The position numbers and the translations under genes are program-made. 64,000 nucleotides of DNA from UMGS1663 sp963558185 (GTDB lineage Bacteria > Bacillota > Clostridia > TANB77 > CAG-508), in assembly GCA_963558185.1 (NCBI GenBank), contig CAUWFE010000005.1, forward strand, positions 10,017 through 74,016. The letters are read 5' to 3'. Positions 25,350 through 33,366 of the stretch are shown here, one piece after another. The notes under the pieces are model-generated. The model had not been told where the DNA came from. It did no database searches and was given only the letters and a program-made list of their open reading frames with translations. Within the stretch, counting starts at the first letter, position 1. Each line of letters opens with the position of its first letter.

Positions 25350-26384
25350 ATGGCAGAAAGAACAAAATTTAGTATGCAATGGCATATTACTGACAGATGT
25401 GACCAACGGTGTAAACATTGCTATATCTATGAGGGAAAGGACAAAAAATGTAGTCTTGAACTTGATTTAGACACCTTGAAAGATATCTTGGAAGATTTTC
25501 TTCAAAGTTGTGAAAAGTTAGAAAGAGATCCATTTCTTGTAATTACAGGAGGCGACCCATTACTCTATGAAAAGATTTGGGATTTTCTTCAAATTCTTAA
25601 AAAGAAGAAAGTTCATTTTGGACTTTTAGGAAATCCATTCCACTTGAATTATGAGGTCGTAAAGAGACTGGAAGATTTAGGATGTATAAACTTCCAAATG
25701 TCTTTGGATGGATTAAGAGAAACACATGATTACATTCGTAAGCCTGGTTCCTTTGATGCTACCTTAGATGCTCTTAAGTATTTTGAAGGAAGCAAAATTA
25801 AAACAGCTATCATGACAACTGTTTCCAAGACAAATATTGAGGAAATTCCAGAATTGGTAGATATTGTGGTAAAACATAAGGTAAGCAATTTTGGATTTGC
25901 AAGATATTGTCCTAATCCAGAAGATTTTGATTTGATGGTTTCTCCTGAAGAATACAGAGAATTTTTAGACAAAATGTGGGAAAAATATATGCAAAATCAG
26001 GAATGTGATACAAGATTTGCATTAAAAGACCATCTTTGGAAACTGTATCTGTACGAGAAAGGATTATTCAATCCTGATGAGATTGACAATCCCAATAATT
26101 TAATTCTTGATGGTTGTCACTGTGGAATTACTCATATTACAACTTTAGCAGATGGAACAGTGTATGCTTGTAGAAGAAGCGAAACTCCTGTTGGCAAAGT
26201 TCCAGATGAGTCCTTCTACGATATTTTTACAGGAGAAGAAATGGAAAAATATCGTCAGTATGACAAGTTTGAACATTGTTCTAAATGTGAAATCAAGAAC
26301 TTTTGCAGAGGATGTCCTTCAATAGCAAAATGTTTAACAGGTGACTTTTATTCAAAAGATCCTCAGTGCTGGAAAAAGTTTTGA
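25350..26384 (+). CDS. Radical SAM/SPASM peptide maturase
   Basis: 344 residues from the ATG at 25350 (AAAAGGAGG upstream; a GTG at 25320 lies inside a hairpin and is less likely). The 4Fe-4S SAM motif is CDQRCKHC (C17, C21, C24). The TIM-barrel GGDP motif reads ITGGDPLLYE. The C-terminal SPASM domain is Cys-rich: CHCG, YACRR, CSKC, FCRGC, AKC and QC, providing auxiliary cluster ligands. It should install thioether crosslinks from the precursor's cysteines. Best remembered match: the radical SAM/SPASM family of the ACGX system. A perfect terminator ends this two-gene operon. The G+C content is higher than the neighbours'. Confidence 0.87.
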   Translation: MAERTKFSMQWHITDRCDQRCKHCYIYEGKDKKCSLELDLDTLKDILEDFLQSCEKLERDPFLVITGGDPLLYEKIWDFLQILKKKKVHFGLLGNPFHLNYEVVKRLEDLGCINFQMSLDGLRETHDYIRKPGSFDATLDALKYFEGSKIKTAIMTTVSKTNIEEIPELVDIVVKHKVSNFGFARYCPNPEDFDLMVSPEEYREFLDKMWEKYMQNQECDTRFALKDHLWKLYLYEKGLFNPDEIDNPNNLILDGCHCGITHITTLADGTVYACRRSETPVGKVPDESFYDIFTGEEMEKYRQYDKFEHCSKCEIKNFCRGCPSIAKCLTGDFYSKDPQCWKKF

Positions 26385-26393
26385 AAGCACAAA

Positions 26394-26435
26394 GGAGAGT
26401 GAAAAATAAAATTTTCACTCTCCTGTTACTTTTTA
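26394..26435 (+). terminator. Terminator of the RiPP operon
   Basis: GGAGAGTGAAAA (26394-26405) / TTTTCACTCTCC (26412-26423), then TGTTACTTTTT. Confidence 0.85.
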
Positions 26436-26486
26436 TATTATTATATGTTATAATGTTTGTTAATATATGGAAAGGAAATGATTTTG

Positions 26487-27069
26487 ATGGGCGATATAAA
26501 AAAATACTATGAAAATACAGAAAATGCTTTACCAAATCCAAATGTAAGAAATTTTATAGAAATGAATATAAAACCAACAAATGCTATCGATTTAGGATGT
26601 GGAGCAGGTAGAGATACAATATATTTAATAAAAAATGGATGGAATGTTCTAGCAATAGATAGAGAAGATACCAAAGATATTATATCTAGCAAATTAGATA
26701 AAAATGAATTAGAGAAATTTAGATTTGATAGTCAAAGTTTTGAAAATATTGAGTTAGAAAAAACTGATTTAATAGTTGCTAATTTCTGTATTCCTTTTTG
26801 TAACAAGCAATTTTTTAGTGAATTTTGGAATAAAGTAACTGATAGTATTCTAAAAGATCGGATATTTTGTGGGAAACTTTTTTGGACTAAATGATTCATG
26901 GGCAAAAATAAAAAAAGAAATGACATTTTTATCTAAAGAACAAACATTAGATTTATTTAAAAATTCTTTTGAATTAATACACTTTAATGAAATTGAAAAA
27001 GATGGAAAGACCGGACTAGGAAAAATGAAACATTGGCATATTTATAATGTTATTGCAAAGAAAAAATAG
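26487..27069 (+). pseudogene. SAM-dependent methyltransferase broken by a +1 frameshift
   Basis: The first frame (26487-26894) has the class I methyltransferase fold start AIDLGCGAGRDTIYLIKNGW, with acidic motif II AIDRED. It runs off-frame after SILKD. The second frame, ending at 27069, continues it with GYFVGNFFGLNDSWAKI. Deleting one base near 26857-26860 (GATCGGA to GACGGA) restores a single protein of about 193 residues. The -10-like TATAAT at about 26448 suggests its own promoter. Family resemblance is to TehB-like small methyltransferases. The break may be real decay or a sequence error. The substrate is unknown, and a role in modifying the RiPP is only possible. Confidence 0.75.
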
Positions 27070-27091
27070 TATAAAGAAACAGAAAGAAGTC

Positions 27092-28261
27092 TTATAAAGA
27101 CAATTCGTCTGTTTCTTTTTCTAATTCATATTCAATTTGCTTTTCAGGGTTAATAAAAGTATCAGTTTCTTTTTGAAAATCTCTAATAAGGTTATCTTCT
27201 TCACTAATAGCAAATTTTTTACAAACCCAAATTATAAACTTTTTGATAGTTTTCTCAAATGTATTTATAATTTTATTCAAATAGATATTTTCACTTAATA
27301 ACTCATCATATTTTTTATTAAAATTTCTTTTTAGTTCAATTTCTTTATTATGAAAATCTTTTTCTAATCTAACACATTTATTTTCAAGATTTAATTTTTC
27401 TTGTAAAATTACTTGTTTTTCATTTTCAAATTTTTCAGCTTTATCTATAACATTTATTTGTTTTTCTAATGCTTGATGTAATTTTTTATTGTCAGAGCAT
27501 AACATATTAATAATCTTATCTTTTGGCTCTATTATTTCCTTTTGTATTTTTTCATCTCTTTTTACAGTAAGTTTTCCAAAATCTTTAATGCTAGGGACAT
27601 TAGGTAATTCAATTTTAATATCTTCTAAAGTTTTTTTGTTTTTTTCATAATTTGTAATTTCTTTATAGTCTTTTACTGATAAATGTTCTCTTGATGATTT
27701 TCCTCTTTCTAAATCAAAGCCCTTTTCAGTTATATAAGAATAAAAGGCATTTTGTAATTGAATATAACTATCTTTTTCTTTCCAAAACTCACTACAAGCA
27801 ATTTTATCAATAGCATTTCCTTTTTTATCTGTAGTATGAACAACAGGAATAAAAGCTAAATGTAAATGAGGAGTTTCTTCATCTAGGTGTACTTTAGCAG
27901 ATAAAATGTATTGTTCACCTAAGTTTTTATATTCACAGACAAATTTGTATGCCGTTTCAAAATATCTTTTTGTTTCGTTTTCTCCAATAGATTCAAAAAA
28001 CTCTTTATCAGATGTAATTATATATTCACATACTATATTACTAACTGTTTTGACTTGTCCTTTTAAATTATATTTTTTTCTTATTTTATCAAATTCTTTT
28101 TCATAACTATAGGTAGGCTCTTTAATAGAATAATTAAGATATGATTTTGATGTATCTATATTTTTATTAGAATAGCTTTTATTTCTTCTTTCATTATGAC
28201 GATATATTCCTTTTAAATTCTCTCTTTTATATTTTTCATTTCTTATTATTGCATAACTCAT
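27092..28261 (-). CDS. mob: MobV-family relaxase (Pre/Mob)
   Basis: A 389-residue protein. The N-terminal relaxase domain starts MSYAIIRNEKYKRENLKGIY with RHNERRN, and carries the metal-binding HLDEETPHLHLAFIP motif of MobV enzymes. A long coiled-coil region (about 230-340) follows. It should nick the oriT just upstream and lead single-stranded transfer. AAGGAGG precedes the ATG. The oriT lies 75-98 bp upstream, as in pMV158-type plasmids. Confidence 0.92.
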   Translation of the reverse strand: MSYAIIRNEKYKRENLKGIYRHNERRNKSYSNKNIDTSKSYLNYSIKEPTYSYEKEFDKIRKKYNLKGQVKTVSNIVCEYIITSDKEFFESIGENETKRYFETAYKFVCEYKNLGEQYILSAKVHLDEETPHLHLAFIPVVHTTDKKGNAIDKIACSEFWKEKDSYIQLQNAFYSYITEKGFDLERGKSSREHLSVKDYKEITNYEKNKKTLEDIKIELPNVPSIKDFGKLTVKRDEKIQKEIIEPKDKIINMLCSDNKKLHQALEKQINVIDKAEKFENEKQVILQEKLNLENKCVRLEKDFHNKEIELKRNFNKKYDELLSENIYLNKIINTFEKTIKKFIIWVCKKFAISEEDNLIRDFQKETDTFINPEKQIEYELEKETDELSL

Positions 28262-28335
28262 ATTTTAAGACCTCCTTGTTTAACTTTATAAGAAAACACA
28301 AAATGTTATTTTTGACTTTTGGTTATTTGGCGATT

Positions 28336-28359
28336 AGTGTTGTAACACACTACAACACT
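28336..28359 (-). other. oriT: oriT of the MobV type
   Basis: Inverted repeat AGTGTTGTA (28336-28344) / TACAACACT (28351-28359) around ACACAC. The minus strand reads TAGTGTGTTA (28352 to 28343), which from memory equals the pMV158 nick sequence TAGTGTG/TTA. That puts the predicted nick between 28346 and 28345 on the minus strand. Confidence 0.82.
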
Positions 28360-28661
28360 TTTTTAGCTGTTAGCAAAAAGTGTCAGTGTGGCAGGGAAAA
28401 TTTTTTTCCCCACACCCCTTGCATACAAAATACACCAAGTGAATTTTGTATGTTTTCAATAAAATTGCTCAATGCAATTTATTGAAAAAAAGAATCAAGA
28501 AAAACACTTTTTAAGTTTTTTCTTGACTCTATGAAACCTAGCTCGGTTTCAAACTTCCACGCGTACTGACAAAAAATTTATATAGTCATATAAACTTTTT
28601 GTCAGTTTAGGCAAGGAAAATTGACATCCAATATCGGCGATACGCCAACATTGGACATCAA
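28356..28661. other. Array of eight consecutive hairpins beside oriT
   Basis: Stem-loops at 28356-28382, 28386-28415, 28422-28452, 28453-28488, 28495-28526, 28533-28550, 28565-28606 and 28621-28661 follow one another almost without gaps. No ORF is convincing. This fits a single-strand origin, an ssDNA promoter/initiation site, or folded leading-region DNA used during transfer. Confidence 0.65.
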
Positions 28662-28739
28662 TTTCGCACAAAAATAACTATATTACAATATTTTAAATTA
28701 GATATTTGTTAAAATATAAAAAATTTATATATATTTTTT

Positions 28740-29130
28740 ATATTAAATTTTAATGACTAGAAACCAGAGGGAGGGAGCATAAGAGAAATAGGTGCAATAA
28801 TCCCATAGTGAGAAAAAAGGATTATTACACCTAATATTTTAGAAACCGTCGGTCAGTCGCTTTCGGTCATAGGTAGTCTAGTATGTAGTAAAACTACTGT
28901 AATTGCTAACATATTTCTATGTTTTGTTCATACTTGCCCAAACTTTTTACAATTACAAATCCATATCAAGTTTTGCCTCCCAATACTCTTTTATTATTGT
29001 GAGTCTGTGTTGTAAAATCTCACTCACGCATTTTGTGTAAATAGACCGTTTACACGAATACGAATGAATTTTATAGCATTGGCTCATTACACCTAACACT
29101 TTTTAAGAGGTGTTGCATTTCTCTGTATAA
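28740..29130. other. Structured noncoding stretch of unknown role
   Basis: No ORF. It contains AGGTGCAATAATCC/GGATTATTACACCT (28783-28823), GTGTAAA/TTTACAC (near 29036-29056) and ACACCT/AGGTGT (near 29088-29114) pairings. TTACACCTAA occurs twice. It may be an ncRNA or an origin-related region. Confidence 0.35.
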
Positions 29131-29131
29131 T

Positions 29132-29167
29132 AAAAAAATCCTACTAACAATTTGAATTGTATAGTAG
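29132..29167 (-). terminator. Terminator of the DUF6602-type gene
   Basis: CTACTAACAATT (29141-29152) / AATTGTATAGTAG (29155-29167), with a T-run on the minus strand from 29138 to 29132. Confidence 0.7.
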
Positions 29168-29194
29168 AATCTTTTAGAATATTATTCATTATAT

Positions 29195-30334
29195 TTAATT
29201 AGTTTTTTTGACTTCAGTATATCTATTATAAAGCTTATTTATTAATCCATCTATTTCTTCTGTCTTTTCAATTTCATTATGGTAATATTGTTTTATAAGT
29301 TTTAATTCGCTAGCAGTTACAAAAATATCAAGGAAAGTTAGCCCTTGACAATAACTTTCATCTGGATTTCCTGTAAAATGAGGATCAATACTTCTTTCGT
29401 ATAAAACAGTAACTATGTACTCTATTAACTCATCTTTAGTAAAGTTTCCTTGTTTAAATTTTTCTAATAAAGGAGATGTTTTAAGAAATATTTTTTTCAT
29501 TAGTTTTAAATTCACATGAATATCATTTCCTAAATCTAAATATGCATCATCTGGAATTATTCTATCATTTGTAATAGTTCCAGAATAATCTGCTTTTTTT
29601 ATTTTCTCAGCATACCCCATTAGATTGACTGGTGGAAGAACTATATTATTTATAGCTGTCATCATTAACAAATAAAATAAATATAAATTATTTTCTAATT
29701 TATCTTCGTGAGTAACTAAGATAGTGTTATTACTAGGAATTATTTCAATTTCTTTAAATCCATGTCTATTAATGCCAAAAATTAAACCTTTATCTAATAC
29801 ACATACAATACTTAATCTATTTCTTAAATCTATATTGTTATTAAATTCATCGATTTTTTTTACAATATTATTTAAACTTGTATCACTAGAATAAGCAAAT
29901 ATCATACAAATTGGTGGTGTAATAGAAGAAGATATTAAAGGCATTGAAAACGGTTTTGTTTTTTCTAATTTTTTTACACTTTCTATATTTTTAATGCTTT
30001 TTTCTAATTCAGCAATTGTTAGTGTCGATTTTACTTCGATAGTGGCATAGACACTTTCAATAGGAATAACTTGAATACTTTCAGTTTCCATTAATTTGGG
30101 ACTATTAAAATTGTCATAAATTATAAAGTCTTGTTGATTACTTTGAGTTTCATTGGAATCCACGATAATTCCATTTCCAATTACATATTTAGTTGGAAAT
30201 AATTTAGAAATATATTCTTTTAATTTTTCTTCACGAACAGTTCCTTTTAATCCATTATGATTGATTTTACTACTTAATTTTTCATAATCACTTTGTAAAT
30301 TTCTTGCCATTTCTTGCAAATTATATATAAACAT
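29195..30334 (-). CDS. Putative nuclease-like protein, DUF6602 type (element cargo)
   Basis: A 379-residue protein. Residues about 30-110 hold a restriction-endonuclease-like core: QQDFIIYD supplies an Asp, and YATIEVKSTL supplies the E-x-K of a PD-(D/E)XK motif. This arrangement, with an N-terminal helix NLQSDYEKLSSKINH, is what I recall for DUF6602 proteins. The C-terminal half is helical with no motif I know. GGAGG precedes the ATG. It sits alone near attR, the usual place for cargo. A defence role is a reasonable guess, but nothing in the sequence proves it. Confidence 0.6.
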   Translation of the reverse strand: MFIYNLQEMARNLQSDYEKLSSKINHNGLKGTVREEKLKEYISKLFPTKYVIGNGIIVDSNETQSNQQDFIIYDNFNSPKLMETESIQVIPIESVYATIEVKSTLTIAELEKSIKNIESVKKLEKTKPFSMPLISSSITPPICMIFAYSSDTSLNNIVKKIDEFNNNIDLRNRLSIVCVLDKGLIFGINRHGFKEIEIIPSNNTILVTHEDKLENNLYLFYLLMMTAINNIVLPPVNLMGYAEKIKKADYSGTITNDRIIPDDAYLDLGNDIHVNLKLMKKIFLKTSPLLEKFKQGNFTKDELIEYIVTVLYERSIDPHFTGNPDESYCQGLTFLDIFVTASELKLIKQYYHNEIEKTEEIDGLINKLYNRYTEVKKTN

Positions 30335-30446
30335 AATTAACCTCCAATTATATAATTGTGCGAGAATCTCTTATACAATAGTATTATAGCATAAATTCCT
30401 GAAAATTGTCATTTTTTAGTGGAAATAATAAAAGAATCCTTTTTTA

Positions 30447-30468
30447 GTTCTACAAAAGTTCTACAAAA
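30447..30468. promoter_or_regulatory. Candidate integrase arm-binding sites, right
   Basis: Tandem GTTCTACAAAA at 30447-30457 and 30458-30468, matching the pair near attL. The rest of 30335-30619 holds no gene. Confidence 0.6.
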
Positions 30469-30619
30469 ATTTAAAAATTTTTGATAGTTGCCAAAAATAA
30501 AAAAATATTGTATAATCTAAATGAAATTGAAAGAAAGTTAGAAAAAAAAGGCTTATTTGATGTTTATAAATGGTGCTAAATAATGCTAAAAAATTTTAAG
30601 TAATAATTATTTGATTTTT

Positions 30620-30675
30620 CTTAAAATCCTGCGGTTGAATAAACCGTGCCGGTTCGATTCCGGCCATCTGCACCA
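30620..30675 (+). repeat. attR core: 3' fragment of tRNA-Leu
   Basis: Exact 56-bp copy of 21370-21425, from the anticodon loop to CCA. It lacks the 5' half, so it is not a functional tRNA. Confidence 0.93.
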
Positions 30676-30684
30676 CACAATAAA

Positions 30685-30722
30685 AACCTTGTAAAAATTG
30701 GAATGACAATATTTACAAGGTT
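30685..30722 (+). terminator. Original chromosomal terminator of tRNA-Leu
   Basis: AACCTTGTAAA (30685-30695) / TTTACAAGGTT (30712-30722), followed by AATTTTAT. It would sit directly after tRNA-Leu once the element is excised. Confidence 0.7.
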
Positions 30723-30918
30723 AATTTTATGTCTAAATATCAATATTTAGACTTCTATCCACTTTAACTAATATTATAGAACCTAAAAAATAATTCAATA
30801 GTATCTTTTATAATTATTAAAATATTCAAAAAAGCAATTACTATATAAAAAGTAATTGTTTTTTTGTGAATAAAATGTAAATCCTTTCATAAAATACTTA
30901 ATTCAAGCCATTTTTTAA

Positions 30919-30946
30919 TTGACAATAAATAGTTTTCTGATATAAT
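30919..30946 (+). promoter_or_regulatory. Promoter of the nudix gene
   Basis: TTGACA (30919-30924), 16-bp spacer, TATAAT (30941-30946). Confidence 0.75.
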
Positions 30947-30977
30947 TTCAATATATAATTAGAAAAGTGGAGATAAA

Positions 30978-31724
30978 ATGTTATATAATATAGAAGGAAA
31001 AAAAGTTAATATAATAGTAAAAAATGAAAAATTTGAATTATCAGAAAATATTAAAGAAAAGATGTTAGAAAATTTTAAAAGTATGAAGCAAAAAGGGTTA
31101 AATATTTGGAATGGAGAAATCTTTTGTGTTTCAAGTATGGATATCAAGAAAAGAGAGATTAACTTAGTTTGCAAAATGAGCGATTATGCACACTATTTAT
31201 ATGAACAAAAAGTAGGTTGCCCTAAAGAATATAAATGCATGGCCTTAAGTGCAGGTTGCTTAATTGAAACTATAGATGGATATTATGTAATAGGAGAACA
31301 AGATGAAACTACTTCACATCCAAATATGCTGCAAACAGTTGGAGGAGGAATTGATAAAAAAGATATTTCACAAAACATAATTAATGTAGAGCAAACAATT
31401 TTAAGAGAAACACTAGAAGAAGTTAATATAAATTTAAATGATAAAGATATAGTTATATGTAATTACCTAAAATATATATTTATTTCAGGTAAAAATGAAA
31501 AGCCAGGAATAAAAATTTTTTCAAAAGTTAAAATAAAAATGACTGCCAAACAAATGGAAGAATATTTTAATAAATATAATGAATATTTAAGGACAAATAA
31601 TTTAGAAGTTGAATTTAAGAAAATATATCTATTAAAAAAGGAAAAGGCAATATTAGAACTAGAAAACTTGAATAAACCTAAAAGACCATATTTAGAAGCA
31701 ATATTATTAGATGATATAAAATAA
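30978..31724 (+). CDS. Nudix-fold hydrolase-like protein
   Basis: A 248-residue protein. The nudix box is recognisable but stretched: VGGGIDKKD, then about 15 residues, then LRETLEEVNI with the REx2EE catalytic core. An N-terminal domain of about 70 residues has no known motif. Nudix enzymes cleave nucleoside diphosphates linked to X. The substrate is not predictable. It is followed 24 bp later by birA, probably in one transcript. Confidence 0.72.
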   Translation: MLYNIEGKKVNIIVKNEKFELSENIKEKMLENFKSMKQKGLNIWNGEIFCVSSMDIKKREINLVCKMSDYAHYLYEQKVGCPKEYKCMALSAGCLIETIDGYYVIGEQDETTSHPNMLQTVGGGIDKKDISQNIINVEQTILRETLEEVNINLNDKDIVICNYLKYIFISGKNEKPGIKIFSKVKIKMTAKQMEEYFNKYNEYLRTNNLEVEFKKIYLLKKEKAILELENLNKPKRPYLEAILLDDIK

Positions 31725-31748
31725 TAGAGTAATGCTAAGGAGAAATAC

Positions 31749-32330
31749 ATGAATATAGATTTAATAAAAAATAGCAAGACTACATATATTGGTAAACAAA
31801 TTGAATATTTTCAGCAAATAGATTCTACACATAATTATGTATTAAGAGAAATAAAAAATAAAAATTGGAATAATGGAACTATAGTTATAGCAAATAAACA
31901 AACAAATGCCATAGGAACAAAAGGAAGAACATGGTATACACAAGAAGGTAATATTTCAATGTCTATTATTTTATTTCCAAATTGCGAAATACAACAATTA
32001 CAAGGTTTAACAATTAATGTTGCAATTGCGATAAAAAAGGCAATAAAAGAACTTTATGGATATGAGTTAATAATAAAAGAACCTAATGATTTACTATGTA
32101 ATGGAAAAAAGATTTGCGGAATTTTAATACAAAGTTCTACAAGTGATAAAAAAGTAAATTATATAGTTATAAGTATAGGAATGAATATAAATACAACAGA
32201 ATTTACAAATGAAATAGAGAATATAGCAACATCATTAAAAAGAGAATACAATAAGGAATATTCTTGTGAAGAAATAATAAAAGGAATTATAGAAGAAATA
32301 GAAAAATTAATATATTTTGCAAATATATAA
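31749..32330 (+). CDS. birA: Biotin protein ligase (BirA, no HTH domain)
   Basis: A 193-residue protein covering only the catalytic domain. Visible motifs: QIDSTHNYVLR, the biotin-binding loop GTKGRTWYTQEGNISMS, and KEPNDLLCNGKKICGIL (the usual KWPND with Trp replaced by Glu). It makes biotinyl-AMP and biotinylates carboxylase carrier proteins. The lack of the N-terminal HTH means it does not repress biotin genes. The short C-terminal cap domain seems absent or reduced. Confidence 0.85.
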   Translation: MNIDLIKNSKTTYIGKQIEYFQQIDSTHNYVLREIKNKNWNNGTIVIANKQTNAIGTKGRTWYTQEGNISMSIILFPNCEIQQLQGLTINVAIAIKKAIKELYGYELIIKEPNDLLCNGKKICGILIQSSTSDKKVNYIVISIGMNINTTEFTNEIENIATSLKREYNKEYSCEEIIKGIIEEIEKLIYFANI

Positions 32331-32335
32331 ATAAT

Positions 32336-32405
32336 TTTGTCATTTTATTCAAAACTTATATTTCAAATCATTCTGGTAAAAATTACTAGAAAACATTAAA
32401 TTGTA
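32336..32405. repeat. Interspersed element, copy D (right-hand fragment)
   Basis: TCATTTTATTCAAAACTTATATTTCAA...CATTCTGGTAAAA matches the right third of the full-length copies. It ends in a degenerate AAAACATTAAATTGTAAC terminal repeat. The left part is missing. Confidence 0.6.
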
Positions 32406-32428
32406 ACAATAAATAAGAAAAATAACAC

Positions 32429-32456
32429 TTGACATACATACAAACAGATGTATAAT
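32429..32456 (+). promoter_or_regulatory. Promoter before the 93-residue ORF
   Basis: TTGACA (32429-32434), 16-bp spacer, TATAAT (32451-32456). Confidence 0.7.
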
Positions 32457-32487
32457 CACATTAAAAATGAAAAAGGTTGGATAAAAA

Positions 32488-32769
32488 ATGCAAGAAATAT
32501 CTATAGAAGAAAATAAATTAGAAAATATAGAATTAAAAAAATGTACAATAGATAGCTATAAAAACAGTAAACAAGAATTAATAAATTATATTTATATAAA
32601 TGATAAAAATCCAAGTGAAAAAATATGGAATGAAATAGCTATTAATAAAAATTTATTATCAAGTAAAACATTAGGATATATAGAAGGAGCTGGATTTAAT
32701 AAACTTTGTAAAAACATAAGGAAGAATTTAAAAAAAATATTAAAATTTAAAAATTCTATAGACAATTAA
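32488..32769 (+). CDS. Small protein of unknown function
   Basis: A 93-residue protein with a good promoter and AAAAAGG ribosome site, so probably expressed. It is acidic at the N-terminus and very basic at the C-terminus (KNIRKNLKKILKFKNS). No motif I recognise, no membrane segment. It precedes ppa and may share its transcript. Confidence 0.55.
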   Translation: MQEISIEENKLENIELKKCTIDSYKNSKQELINYIYINDKNPSEKIWNEIAINKNLLSSKTLGYIEGAGFNKLCKNIRKNLKKILKFKNSIDN

Positions 32770-32818
32770 TAAAAAATGAAATAAAATAATAAAGTCAAAA
32801 ATGAAAGGAATGATATAT

Positions 32819-33349
32819 ATGAATATTTGGCATGATATAAATCCAGAAAGAATAAAAAAAGATGACTTTACAGCAGTAATTGAAATATCTAAAGGCGGAA
32901 AAAACAAATATGAATTAGACAAAGAAACAGGAATGTTAAAATTAGATAGAGTATTATATACTTCTACACATTATCCAGCAAATTATGGATTCATTCCTAG
33001 AACATATGCAGATGATAATGATCCTTTAGATGTATTAGTGCTATGTGAAGAAAAGATTTTATCTATGACATTAGTAGAAGCATATCCTATTGGAGTTCTA
33101 AAAATGGTAGATAATAATGAAGGCGATGAAAAAATTATTGCTATTGCAAAGCAAGATCCATATTTAAATGAATATAAAGACATAACAGAAATACCAAATC
33201 AATTATCAGCAGAAATTATGCATTTTTTTGAAGTATATAAGCAATTAGAAGGAAAACAAACAACAGTAGATAAAATTATGGGTAGGGAAGAAGCAGAAAA
33301 AATAATAGAAAAAAGCATAAAAAATTATGAAGAAAAATTTGGAAAATAG
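32819..33349 (+). CDS. ppa: Inorganic pyrophosphatase, family I
   Basis: 176 residues from the ATG at 32819, with AAAGGA 10 nt upstream (an earlier in-frame ATG at 32801 overlaps that site). The family I signature with the metal-binding acids is DDNDPLDVLVL, preceded by ANYGFIPRTYA. It hydrolyses diphosphate in the cytoplasm and so pulls biosynthetic reactions forward. Confidence 0.94.
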   Translation: MNIWHDINPERIKKDDFTAVIEISKGGKNKYELDKETGMLKLDRVLYTSTHYPANYGFIPRTYADDNDPLDVLVLCEEKILSMTLVEAYPIGVLKMVDNNEGDEKIIAIAKQDPYLNEYKDITEIPNQLSAEIMHFFEVYKQLEGKQTTVDKIMGREEAEKIIEKSIKNYEEKFGK

Positions 33350-33366
33350 ATAAAGGATAAATAAAT

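Larger units (their letters stand above)
21370..30675. mobile_element. 9.25-kb integrative mobilizable element in tRNA-Leu
   Basis: The element lies between 56-bp direct repeats made of the tRNA-Leu 3' end. A tyrosine integrase is next to attL, with an excisionase-like gene, HTH regulators, a MobV relaxase with oriT, and cargo. There are no conjugation (type IV secretion) genes, so it should be mobilised in trans by a helper. Repeating the unit removes exactly 9,250 bp, restoring one tRNA followed by the chromosomal terminator at 30685-30722. Confidence 0.9.

Noticed and set aside
28249..28485. 78-residue plus-strand ORF over the oriT region
   Set aside because: It lies across the oriT and hairpins, starts inside mobV on the other strand, lacks a ribosome site, and its composition follows the palindromes.
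28740..29130. Group II intron or retron
   Set aside because: No reverse transcriptase, no recognisable domain V, and no GUGYG-type boundary.
30620..30675. Second tRNA-Leu gene
   Set aside because: Only the 3' 56 bp are present, with no 5' acceptor half; it is the attR duplicate.
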